A stretch of DNA of 64,000 nt, from assembly GCF_040549485.1 (NCBI RefSeq), contig NZ_JBEPTK010000016.1, positions 26,502-90,501 of the forward strand. The letters are read 5' to 3'. A model generated the notes under the pieces. That model made no database searches and was not told the origin of the DNA. It worked only from the letters and a program-made list of their open reading frames with translations. A program made the position numbers and the translations under genes. Below, piece by piece: positions 9,940 to 17,735 of the stretch. The stretch's first letter is position 1. Every line of letters starts with the position of its first letter. Source of the stretch: Constrictibacter sp. MBR-5. Its GTDB lineage: Bacteria > Pseudomonadota > Alphaproteobacteria > JAJUGE01.

Positions 9940-12258
9940 ATGAACGGCACTACACGTCGCGCTCGCATCGGCCTGCTGCGATCGGCCGCCGCCATCTGTC
10001 TGTTCGCCCTCCCGGGGGCCTGCTCCTATCGCCTGGAGGACAAGCCGGGCAGCGTCGAACTGCTTCGGGCGCGCGAGCAGGCGGAGGCCGGTGACCGGCG
10101 CGCGGCACTCGATGCTGTCGAGGCTGGGATCGCCAAGGCCCGGGACCCGGCCATCGTCGCGCGTCTGCACTATGATCGCGCGCGGCTGCTCGACCGGCAG
10201 GGCGGCGGCGATCCGCAGGAGATTCTCCGCGAGCTGGAGATCGCCCGCCGCGGCGGCTATGCCCCCGCCACCATGTTCCTGGCGGAACTGCACGAGAGCG
10301 GCCGGCTCGGCACACCCGACGCCGCGGCCGCGGCCGCCCTGTACGAGGAAGCGCGGGCCTTCGATCCGCGTGCCGCCATCGCGCTGGCGCGTCTGGCGCA
10401 GCAGGGACAGGTCCGGCCGTCGGTGCCGCTGGCGCGGCTCGTGTCGAACGGTGTCGGCGCGCTCGAAGCGCAGGCTGCGTCGGGACAGGTGAGCGCCGTC
10501 CGGGAACTCGCGCGTCTCAATTCCGACGGCATCCTGCTGCCGCCCGATCCCCTGAAGGCCGAACGGCTGCTGACCCGGGGAGTCGAACTCGGCGACGTCG
10601 GGGCGCTCACCGACCTGGCGCTGCTCTGGCTGGCGCGGCCGGAACCGGCGCAGAAGCGGCGCGCGCGGCGCATGCTCGAAAGTGCCGCCGACCGCGGCGC
10701 GCGGCGCGCGATGGTCGAGCTCGCGAAGTTCCATCGGGACGGCAGCTTCGGGGCGCCCGACCTCGTCGCTTCGGCGGGCTGGTTCCGCCGCGCGACCGCC
10801 GCGGGCGAGGCGGGGTTGGAAATGGACCTGGCGCAGGTCCTCCTCGCATCGCCCGGCCGGACGGACGGGCAACTGGCCGAAGCGGTGGGCCTGATAGACG
10901 GGGCGGTCGCCGGCGGAGACCCCCATGCGGCGCTGATCCGCGGCCGCCTGCACGCGTCGGGAACCGGCGGACCGGTCGACGGTCCCGAGGCGATCCGAAT
11001 GTTCGAACGCGCCAGGGCCGCTCGTCTGCCGGATGCACCCGTCGAACTGGGGCGCCTCTATGCCCAGGGCACCGGCGTGCCTGCTGATCCCGCCCGTGCC
11101 GTGGGCTACTGGCAGGAGGCGCTGAGCCTGGGCGCCACCGGCGTCTACAAGGACCTCGGCGAAGCCTATGCGACGGGAACCGGCGTCGCCCCCGACCCCG
11201 TCCGGGCGCGCGAATACCTGACCGTCGCGGCGGAGGGCGGGTCGATATCGGCCGCGCTGCTGCTGGCGCAGCTCCACGAGCGAGGCGTCGACGGCCCGCC
11301 GGACAATCCGGCGGCGGCGAAATGGTACGAGGTTGCCGCTCGCGAGGGCTCGGTCGGCGCGTCGACGAGTCTGGCGGCGCTGTACGAGCGGGGCGTCGAC
11401 GGCACACCCGACATCCCCCGGGCGGTTCGGTGGTACGAGATGGCGGCGGAGCGCGGGTCGGTCGGCGCCATGGGCAGGCTGATCGCGATCTACGGCGATG
11501 CGCGGTCCGGGGTCGCGGACCGGTCACGCGCGGTTCACTGGCTGACGGCCGCGGCGGATGCCGGGTCCGGCTCCGCGATGTTCGACCTCGCGAAGGCCTA
11601 TGGCACGGGCGACGGCGTGCCCCGCGATCCGGCCCGGGCGGAAGCGCTGCTGGGGCGCCTCCATGCGACCGACCCGGACTCCGCCGCGTCGATCGCGCGC
11701 GCCTATGCGGACGGGCTGATCGGCGTGCGCGACCAGACGGCCGCGGTCGCCTGGTATCGGCGCGCGGCCAAACGCGGCGATGCACGGTCCATGCGTGCAC
11801 TCGCCGAGGCCTATGACGAGGGGCGCGGCGTTGGCGCCGACGCCCGTGCCGCCGGTGCGTGGTATGCGCGCGCGGCGGATGCGGGCGACGTCGTCGCGAT
11901 GCGCCGGCTCGGCGACCGGATCGTCGCCGCGGGCGAGGAGGGGGCGGGGAATCGCGCGGTGACCCTCTGGCGTCGCGCGGCGGCGGGCGGCGACGTCCCG
12001 GCGATGCGGTCGCTGGCGCATGCGCTGGCGGTCGGGATATCCGACGAAATCGACCCTCGCCAAGCGCTGCGCTGGTACGAGGCTGCGGCGCGGGCCGGCG
12101 ACGGCGAGGCGCAGTACCAGGTGGGGATGATGTATCTCCAGGGCCTGGGCGTGGAGCGCGACCCCGAGCGCGCGAAGACCTGGCTGCTCGCCGCGCGGCG
12201 CAACCAGATCGGCATGGCCGATGCCGGCCTTCAGGCTTTGGCAACACTAGCGCGCTAA
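9940..12258 (+). CDS. SEL1-repeat lipoprotein C, AlgK-like
   Basis: The protein has 772 residues. The N-terminus has basic residues, a hydrophobic core and a cysteine after LPGA at about residue 28, like a lipoprotein signal; the proline at -3 is unusual for a strict lipobox. The rest is about fifteen or more SEL1 repeats, very regular from residue about 330 (pairs such as LYAQGTGVPADPARAVGYW). AlgK, the alginate secretion lipoprotein, has the same plan (lipid anchor plus SEL1/TPR repeats) but is about 450 residues, so this would be an enlarged analogue. It starts 10 bases after the previous gene and precedes the outer-membrane barrel, matching AlgK-AlgE order. Its AlgK role is inferred from architecture and context. 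Confidence 0.7.
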   Translation: MNGTTRRARIGLLRSAAAICLFALPGACSYRLEDKPGSVELLRAREQAEAGDRRAALDAVEAGIAKARDPAIVARLHYDRARLLDRQGGGDPQEILRELEIARRGGYAPATMFLAELHESGRLGTPDAAAAAALYEEARAFDPRAAIALARLAQQGQVRPSVPLARLVSNGVGALEAQAASGQVSAVRELARLNSDGILLPPDPLKAERLLTRGVELGDVGALTDLALLWLARPEPAQKRRARRMLESAADRGARRAMVELAKFHRDGSFGAPDLVASAGWFRRATAAGEAGLEMDLAQVLLASPGRTDGQLAEAVGLIDGAVAGGDPHAALIRGRLHASGTGGPVDGPEAIRMFERARAARLPDAPVELGRLYAQGTGVPADPARAVGYWQEALSLGATGVYKDLGEAYATGTGVAPDPVRAREYLTVAAEGGSISAALLLAQLHERGVDGPPDNPAAAKWYEVAAREGSVGASTSLAALYERGVDGTPDIPRAVRWYEMAAERGSVGAMGRLIAIYGDARSGVADRSRAVHWLTAAADAGSGSAMFDLAKAYGTGDGVPRDPARAEALLGRLHATDPDSAASIARAYADGLIGVRDQTAAVAWYRRAAKRGDARSMRALAEAYDEGRGVGADARAAGAWYARAADAGDVVAMRRLGDRIVAAGEEGAGNRAVTLWRRAAAGGDVPAMRSLAHALAVGISDEIDPRQALRWYEAAARAGDGEAQYQVGMMYLQGLGVERDPERAKTWLLAARRNQIGMADAGLQALATLAR

Positions 12259-12357
12259 ACATCGGCGGTATACGGAGACCCGGCTGTGGGGCGTTGACAA
12301 CACGTAGTTGCTATTGCATCACGGTCGTATCTTCTTGGGGGGACTGTAGTTTCGCCG

Positions 12358-13713
12358 ATGAAAAAGACGCAGTTGCTGCACACCGCGTATGCGGCGCGCG
12401 CAGCCATCTTTGCGGGAACGGTCCTCGCATCCTCCTCGGTGCTTCCGGGGGCGGCGGCGGCGCAGTCGAACGCGGCGCTTCCGTCCGGCGAATCGCTCGA
12501 GACGCCGTCGGAGATCGAACGCGGGTTCCCTCAGCTTCCGGCGGATTTCGACCGTCGCGAGCCGGCGGAACCTGAGGCGCTTCTTCGTATCGTCCTCGAG
12601 GGCTACACGGGCGTGGTCTTCCAGGACAACGTCTACCGCGCGCCGTCGGACCGGAAGTCCGACCTGCTCTGGATCGGCGCGCCGCGCGCGCGGCTGATCC
12701 ATGACGGGCCGGAGGTAGACGCCGAGATCGCGGTCGAAGCCGAGATCGGCCGGTATTTCGACGAGACCCGGAACGATTACGAGGATTTCGTGCTGACCGC
12801 CGGTCTCGTTCGCGGCGACTTGGCGAGCGATTTCATGCGCCTGCGCGGGTCCTACGGCCGAAGCCATCAGTCCATCGGCGCGGACATCGACACGCCCGAC
12901 CGCGAGGCGGCGGAAGTTACGGAGTTCTGGCGCGGCGAACTCCTGTTCGACGCCGCCTACCGTGCGGGTGCGTTCCTCTTCGCGCCGGAGGCGCGCGCGC
13001 GGAACTTCGACTATCGCGACTCCCGCCGCCTCGACGGCACCCGCATCGACAATCAGGGCAAGAGCCGGACGGAGATCGACGCGGTCCCCCGTCTCGGATG
13101 GGGCATCCAGCCGGATCTGTTCCTGCTCGTCGATCCGGGCGTCAACTGGCGGCTCTACGACGAGGATTTCAGCGGCGCACGCGGTTTCGACCGGGATTCA
13201 TACGGCCTCCGGCCGCGTGTCGGGGCGCGCTACGGCACCGACACCAGCGAGTTCGCCGCCGTCTCGACGATCGGTCTGGCGGTCCAGGACTATCAGGACG
13301 ACCGTTTGAAGACGATCACCACCCTGGGCTTTCTCGGGGTGTTCGACTGGCGGTTCCTCCCGCAGCAGGCCCTCCGGCTCGAGGTGGAGCGCGACATCGG
13401 CGAGACCACGCTGGCCGGCGCCTCGGGCACGATCTCGACGCGGGGACGCGTCAGCTACAGCTATGCGGTCACCGAGAAGCTGGACGTGCGCGCGGCGGCC
13501 GAGTTCGACAATCGCGAATTCGTGGTGAACAGCCGCATTCGCCCCGACGACCGGACCGACGAGATCATCCGGGTCGGCGCCGACGTCACCTATCGGCTGA
13601 CGAAGGTCGGGTTCGTCGGGCTGGGCCTCGATTATGTCGATCGGGACAGCAACGACCCGACCGTCCGCAACGACGGCTTCGAGGCGTCGGCCAGGGTCGG
13701 CGCGCGGTTCTGA
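12358..13713 (+). CDS. Outer-membrane beta-barrel protein, probable polysaccharide exporter
   Basis: The protein has 451 residues. A signal peptide (about 1-36, ending AAAAQ) is followed by about 60 hydrophilic residues and then alternating amphipathic strands to the end, with the last residue Phe (GARF), the usual outer-membrane insertion signal. Strand pairs such as LDVRAAAEFDNREF and VGFVGLGLDYVDRD are typical. It resembles the BBP2-type barrels of exopolysaccharide loci more than AlgE, but in position it would be the pore through which the alginate-like polymer leaves. About 100 bases separate it from the SEL1 lipoprotein. This gap has TTGACA at 12294-12299 but no convincing -10 at normal spacing. 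The nearest purine-rich run (GGGGGGA) is rather far from the ATG. Confidence 0.75.
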   Translation: MKKTQLLHTAYAARAAIFAGTVLASSSVLPGAAAAQSNAALPSGESLETPSEIERGFPQLPADFDRREPAEPEALLRIVLEGYTGVVFQDNVYRAPSDRKSDLLWIGAPRARLIHDGPEVDAEIAVEAEIGRYFDETRNDYEDFVLTAGLVRGDLASDFMRLRGSYGRSHQSIGADIDTPDREAAEVTEFWRGELLFDAAYRAGAFLFAPEARARNFDYRDSRRLDGTRIDNQGKSRTEIDAVPRLGWGIQPDLFLLVDPGVNWRLYDEDFSGARGFDRDSYGLRPRVGARYGTDTSEFAAVSTIGLAVQDYQDDRLKTITTLGFLGVFDWRFLPQQALRLEVERDIGETTLAGASGTISTRGRVSYSYAVTEKLDVRAAAEFDNREFVVNSRIRPDDRTDEIIRVGADVTYRLTKVGFVGLGLDYVDRDSNDPTVRNDGFEASARVGARF

Positions 13714-13726
13714 CCGTCGGGGCGTT

Positions 13727-14776
13727 TCAGGGCGCCAGCAGCGCCGATACGTTGCCGCCGTAGGTGCGGTGGCCGAGCGGCCGGTACTGGCGGAGCAGGG
13801 CTTCCGTCTCCGCTTTCGGGAAGCGGGCGTTGTACACTTCGAGCCACGACAGCCGCGTCCCGCGCAGGATGGGTTCGACCTCCTGCGGCTGCCCCGACCG
13901 TTCGGCGAAGGGTTGCGGGTCTTTCAGGCCTTCCAGGCTGCGCTCCACCAGCCGGTGCAGGATACCGCCGGACATGGCATAGGCGGGCACGCCGTTCCGC
14001 GTCAGCAGTTCCGCCGTCAGCACCAGCGCCGCCGTCGCGTAGGTATGATAGCCGAGAGCCGACTTGCCCCGCTCCAGTTCGAGCGGCAGGTAGCCGTCCG
14101 CGGGAATCGAGGCCAGCGTCTCTGCGTGGCGGTCGCGCGCCCAGGTCCACAGCGCCGCGTCGTCCGTCGCGACCGCCGCGTTGGCCACGCCCCAGATCGC
14201 CCAGTAGAGATGGTTGTTGTGCCGCGACGGCAGGTCGGAGTCCCGCGGAAAGTCCGCGACGACCAGACGCGCCAGCCGCCGCAGCCACCCTTCCACGACC
14301 GCCCTGTCCGTTTCCGGGGCCCACTGGCGGATCTTCGCGTAGGATCCCGCATAGCCCGACAGCTCCCACTTCCGGATGTGCGTCGCGTGCTTGCTGACCA
14401 CTCCCGCCAGTGCGTCCGCCTCCGCCCAGCTGCGCAGCCAGGTGAGCGCGCAATGTGCGGCCTCGCCGCCGCCGAACGCCGCCAGCGCGGCCCGGTCGGC
14501 CATGTCGGAAACCATATTGCCGAAGGCGTTGATGATCTGCGTCTCGGCCTCTATCCGCTCGGTCAGGTCCGCCGGTGGTGCCGGCGGCGTGCCGCAGCGC
14601 AGCGCCGCGATGACCTCGGACTTCACGGCCCGGTCCGTGTCGAACATCGGCGAAAAGGGACCCGAGCCCGACGCGGCAAGGACGACCCCGGGCAACACGA
14701 GCACGCAGGCGAGCATCTGCGCCGCGCCGCGGGCGATCATGTGGCGACGTGACGAGCGTCGCGTGGGGCAGGGCAT
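13727..14776 (-). CDS. algL: Alginate lyase, AlgL type
   Basis: The 349-residue protein matches AlgL (polysaccharide lyase family 5). RKWELSGYAGSYAKIR corresponds to the RKWALGSLSGAYMRLK region of Pseudomonas AlgL. The motif NNHLYWAIWG carries the catalytic Asn and His, and RGKSALGYHTYA has Arg and Tyr seven residues apart, as in the catalytic Arg/Tyr pair. It cleaves poly-mannuronate by beta-elimination in the periplasm, degrading chains that escape secretion. A hydrophobic signal follows an RRSSRR stretch. I chose the ATG at 14776; an ATG at 14740 would give a more ordinary signal peptide, and starts at 14794 or GTG 14842 are possible. It is convergent with the barrel gene, 13 bases away, so it has its own promoter, unlike many alginate operons. 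Confidence 0.85.
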   Translation of the reverse strand: MPCPTRRSSRRHMIARGAAQMLACVLVLPGVVLAASGSGPFSPMFDTDRAVKSEVIAALRCGTPPAPPADLTERIEAETQIINAFGNMVSDMADRAALAAFGGGEAAHCALTWLRSWAEADALAGVVSKHATHIRKWELSGYAGSYAKIRQWAPETDRAVVEGWLRRLARLVVADFPRDSDLPSRHNNHLYWAIWGVANAAVATDDAALWTWARDRHAETLASIPADGYLPLELERGKSALGYHTYATAALVLTAELLTRNGVPAYAMSGGILHRLVERSLEGLKDPQPFAERSGQPQEVEPILRGTRLSWLEVYNARFPKAETEALLRQYRPLGHRTYGGNVSALLAP

Positions 14777-14917
14777 ATCCGGACCAACTCGCATTCGTGC
14801 GGCCACCCCGCAAACGATAGCCTCAATTTCTGCGACCGTCACCGTCTCGGCAAAGGCGCGGCGCTGGGCCGGGGTCAGCTTCCCGTACGGTTTGGCACGT
14901 TGCCGCCAACGCGGCGA

Positions 14918-15330
14918 GCCGTCGTCGGAGGCCTGCCGGCCTGCATCGTGGCGATGGAGGCCTGCTGGCGCGCATCACCTGGGCCGGAATTCGGCACCGC
15001 CGGTCACGGGATCCGGCTGATGTCGCCGGAATATGTGCGGCCCTATGTGAAGGCGAACAGGAACGACGACCGTGATGCCCAGGCGATCGCGGAAGGGGCG
15101 ACGCGGCCGACGATTGCTCGGCATATCCAAACGCGGCAACCGGCATCCGCGGGCGAACCATGATCCATGGCGCTCGTGCGGCGCTGCCGCACATCCTGGC
15201 CCAGGATGCCCCCTTAGGGCGATGGGCGCGTCGTCTGCAGCGCGAGCGCAAAAGAATGGCGTCGTGGTCGCGTTGGCGGCCAAGCTCGCGCACATCGTCT
15301 GGGCCGCTGCGCAAGGAGCGCTTCGGTGCG
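14918..15330 (+). mobile_element. IS110-family transposase remnant with internal deletion
   Basis: Two pieces of an IS110-type DEDD transposase lie side by side. The first, about 14918-15115, reads CIVAMEAC, RLMSPEYVRPYVKANRNDD and AIAEGATRPT, the N-terminal catalytic part. The second, about 15115-15330, reads LLGISKRGN, then in a shifted frame IHGARAALPH, then KNGVVVALAAKLAHIVWA, the C-terminal part. About half the protein between them is missing and the second piece changes frame at least twice, so it cannot be active. It marks the left border of the accessory zone next to algL. I could not define the element's ends. Confidence 0.8.
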
Positions 15331-15424
15331 CACGCGGCAGCGAGGAGAGGCATCTCGTGCGCAGGGGGCATGGAAGGCATAATCGGCGTCTGTCGCCACC
15401 TCGCCCTGCCAAACGAGAGATCCG

Positions 15425-15729
15425 ATGAACGCGCAACAGCACCGCCGCACGCTTCGAGCCGCGCTCGATACCGGCGATACCCTTGTCGCCCCCGGCGCCT
15501 ATGACGCCGTCAGCGCCAAGCTGATCGAGCGGGCGGGCTTCCCCGTCGCCTACATCGGCAGCTACGCCACCGCAGCCAGCGAACTCGGCCTTCCGGACGT
15601 GGGCATTCTGACGCGTGACGATCTGGTCCGGAGGGCTGCGACTGTGGCGGCGGCGGTCGGTGTTCCGGTGTTTGCGGACGCCGAGAACGGCTTTGCGAAC
15701 GCTGCGAATATCTGGCGGACCGTCGAGGC
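15425..15729 (+). pseudogene. Isocitrate lyase / PEP mutase family protein, N-terminal fragment
   Basis: The first 100 or so residues match the PEP mutase / isocitrate lyase superfamily: LVAPGAYDAVSAKLIERAGF, a YIGSYATAAS segment, GLPDVGILTRDDLV, and FADAENGFANAANIWRTV. Full members are about 255-290 residues and continue with the metal-binding and C-terminal helices, which are absent. At about 15728 the frame runs straight into a serine-recombinase tail, so the gene was cut by insertion or deletion of a recombinase element. Family enzymes cleave or form C-C or C-P bonds in small carboxylates. This fragment lacks most of the barrel and should be inactive. The ATG start is preceded by a purine-rich GAGAG. 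Confidence 0.75.
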
Positions 15730-16137
15730 GTCGCACACCCGCAGGCGCGGGCGGCTGTACCGCTACTATGTCAGCCAGACGGTGCTGAAGCAGGGGGCTG
15801 AGGCGTGTCCGGTACGGCGGGTGCCGGCAGGTCAGATCGAGGCGGCGGTGGTCGACCAGCTGAGCGCGGTGTTCCGCCAGCCGGAGATCGTCGTCGGCGC
15901 GTGGCATCAAGCCCGGACGCAGGAGGCCACCCTCCCTGAAGCGGAGGTGCGGCTCGCACTGCAGCGGCTGGATCCGCTTTGGACGCGCTGTTCCCGGCGG
16001 AGCAGGCGCGCATCGTGCATCTGCTGGTCGACCGCGTGGACGTGAGCCTCGACGGGATCGACATCCGGCTCAGGTTGGAGGGGTTGGAGCATCTGGTCGG
16101 TGAGCTGGCGGCGCGCCAGACACGGAAAGCGGCATGA
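15730..16137 (+). pseudogene. Large serine recombinase, C-terminal fragment with frameshift
   Basis: From SHTRRRGRLYRYYVSQ onward the sequence matches the zinc-ribbon and C-terminal region of large serine recombinases (VRRVPAGQIEAAVVDQLSAV). Near 15980 the frame breaks: CTTTGGACGCG lacks one G compared with the expected LDPLWDALFPAEQ. After a one-base shift it continues as IVHLLVDRVDVSLDGIDI to the stop at 16135-16137. The N-terminal catalytic resolvase domain is absent. The end overlaps the start of the next gene by four bases (ATGA), as in intact recombinase elements, so this is the decayed tail of an integrated element. Confidence 0.75.
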
Positions 16138-16553
16138 ACGCCACCCTCTCCGCCGACGGGCGCACGCTCACCGTGCGGGTGCCGATGACGATCCGGAAGC
16201 GCGGTGGGCGCAAGCTGGTGGTGGCGCCCGAGGGTGCCGAGTGGGCGCCGGAGCGGCCGCAAGTGGACAGTGCGCTGGTGAAGGCGCGCGCGCACCGCTG
16301 GCGGCGCATGCTGGAGACGGGGGTGAATGCGACGATCGGCGAGATCGCGGCGGCGGAGCGGATCAACCCCTCCTACGCCAGCCGGGTGCTGCGGCTGACG
16401 CTGCTGGCGCCGGAGATCGTCGAAGCGATCCTGGACGGGCGGCAGGGGCCGGAGGTCACGCTTGACCGGTTGCTCAGGCCGTTCCCGGTGGAGTGGGAGA
16501 GGCAGCGTTGGGAACTGAGCGGTCACACTTGCCCTTCTGGCTACCGCGCATAG
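16134..16553 (+). CDS. Recombinase-associated helix-turn-helix protein
   Basis: The protein has 139 residues. The start overlaps the recombinase stop. The N-terminal half is basic (RKRGGRKLVV). The region at about residues 50-95 (ATIGEIAAAERINPSYASRV followed by LRLTLLAPEIVEAILDG) looks like a helix-turn-helix, and the C-terminus (LLRPFPVEWERQRW) is characteristic of small proteins found just downstream of large serine recombinases in alphaproteobacterial elements. It probably acted as a DNA-binding accessory of the recombinase. Parts of the same sequence recur at 19139-19230 and 21167-21195. I know no assigned function. Confidence 0.6.
   Translation: MNATLSADGRTLTVRVPMTIRKRGGRKLVVAPEGAEWAPERPQVDSALVKARAHRWRRMLETGVNATIGEIAAAERINPSYASRVLRLTLLAPEIVEAILDGRQGPEVTLDRLLRPFPVEWERQRWELSGHTCPSGYRA
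16293..16386 (+). repeat. Dispersed repeat, copy A (HTH segment)
   Basis: This is the parent copy inside the recombinase-associated gene. It begins CACCGCTGGCGGCGCATGCT and encodes HRWRRMLETG followed by the helix-turn-helix. Copies B and C share the same beginning. Confidence 0.8.
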
Positions 16554-16591
16554 TGTGGCGGCGCCACGAAACGCAGGATATCGGAGGAACC

Positions 16592-16891
16592 ATGGCGAAG
16601 AAGCAGACGGCCGCGAAGGCAGGTGAGGCGGGTTCGACCGAGAAGAAGGTGAACCCGGCGCTGATGAAGCCGCTTCAGCCGTCGAAGGAACTTGCTGCCG
16701 TCGTCGGTTCCGATCCCCTGCCACGCCCGCAGGTCGTCAAGAAGCTCTGGGAGTACATCAAGAAGCACGATCTCCAGAATCCGGAGAACCGCCGGGAGAT
16801 CAGGAGCGACGAGAAGCTGCGGGGCGTGTTCGGGAAGGACAAGGTCACGATGTTCGAGATGAACAAGTACGTCGCCCAGCATTTGAAATAG
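16592..16891 (+). CDS. SWIB/MDM2-domain protein
   Basis: The protein has 99 residues. A lysine-rich N-terminus of about 20 residues (AKKQTAAKAGE...) precedes a single SWIB domain (about residues 25-98: LMKPLQPSKELAAVVG, PRPQVVKKLWEYIKKHDLQ, KLRGVFGKDKVTMFEMNKYV). In eukaryotes the domain is part of chromatin remodelling complexes. In bacteria it occurs as free small proteins or fused to topoisomerase and is thought to act in DNA condensation, as in Chlamydia. The basic tail resembles histone-like tails. The ATG at 16592 has a strong GGAGGA four bases upstream; longer starts would run into the preceding gene. It stands alone between mobile-element remains. Confidence 0.9.
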   Translation: MAKKQTAAKAGEAGSTEKKVNPALMKPLQPSKELAAVVGSDPLPRPQVVKKLWEYIKKHDLQNPENRREIRSDEKLRGVFGKDKVTMFEMNKYVAQHLK

Positions 16892-17191
16892 GCTGCGGGT
16901 TCCGCCGTGTCTTTCCCGGAGGTCGAGGGCGTTGGCGGTCGAGGGTATGCTCTCGGCGAAGTTCAAGCCCCTTCGCGGAGCGCACGAAGCTGGCAGCTGG
17001 GTTCGTTCGGGCCGCAGTGGTTCGTCCACCGGATCAGTCGGAAGGTGTGCTGCAAAAAAGTCATAGGGGCATGTCGGACTGTCGTTCGATGAGACGTCAT
17101 CGATACGGAGCAGCAAGGGCGGCGAGCGAAGCCGCTGCTCAACCCGGAGGCAACCGAGCGGTCGCACTGACCCCAGACGAAAGGGTACATC
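16892..17191. other. 300-base gap, no feature recognised
   Basis: No reading frame here resembles a protein I know, and I see no RNA gene. A run of A's at about 17054-17059 and a short purine-rich segment at 17164-17185 before the next ATG are the only notable points. Confidence 0.5.
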
Positions 17192-17635
17192 ATGCCGAAC
17201 ACCGTCCGCCTGCACCGCGTTATCGCCGCCAAGCCGGAGAAGGTCTATCGGGCGTTTCTCGAACCGGATGCTGTTGCCAGCTGGCTTCCGCCGTTCGGCT
17301 TCACCTGCACGGTTCACGAACTGGAGGCCAGGGTGGGCGGGCGGCACAGAATGTCGTTCCGGAATTTCACCACCGGCGACAGCCATTCCTTCGGCGGCGA
17401 GTACCTGGAACTCGTGCCGGGCGAGCGGCTCATCTACACCGACAGGTTCGACGACGCCAACCTGCCCGGCGAGATGAAGGTGACCGTGACGTTGAAGGCC
17501 GTATCGGTTGGCACGGAGATGACCGTCGTCCAGGAGGGCATCCCGGATCTGATACCGCCCGAGGCCTGCTACCTCGGCTGGCAGGAAAGCCTGCGGAAGC
17601 TGGCGAAGCTCGTGGAGCCCGAAATCAACCAGTAG
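17192..17635 (+). CDS. SRPBCC / AHSA1-domain protein
   Basis: The protein has 147 residues and is a single START-like (SRPBCC) domain of the Aha1-C type. Typical segments are HRVIAAKPEKVYRAFLEPDA, the WLPPFGFTC turn, GGEYLELVPGERLIYTDRF and GWQESLRKLAKLVEPE at the C-terminus. Such proteins bind small hydrophobic ligands in a helix-grip pocket; many bacterial members are paired with ArsR repressors, but none is visible here. The ATG at 17192 is preceded by a purine run. No operon partner is apparent; the next gene is on the other strand. Confidence 0.85.
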   Translation: MPNTVRLHRVIAAKPEKVYRAFLEPDAVASWLPPFGFTCTVHELEARVGGRHRMSFRNFTTGDSHSFGGEYLELVPGERLIYTDRFDDANLPGEMKVTVTLKAVSVGTEMTVVQEGIPDLIPPEACYLGWQESLRKLAKLVEPEINQ

Positions 17636-17735
17636 CGTGGGGCTATAGGCGAGGCGGCCCGCGCAGATGCTTGAAGGTCATGCGTCTGCCGCGGTGTGTT
17701 TGATGTCGTGCTCCTGCGTCGGAGCATCATGCTAT

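Noticed and set aside
12294..12322. Sigma-70 promoter before the beta-barrel gene
   Set aside because: TTGACA is present but at 17 bases the -10 position reads CATCAC; no acceptable -10 was found.
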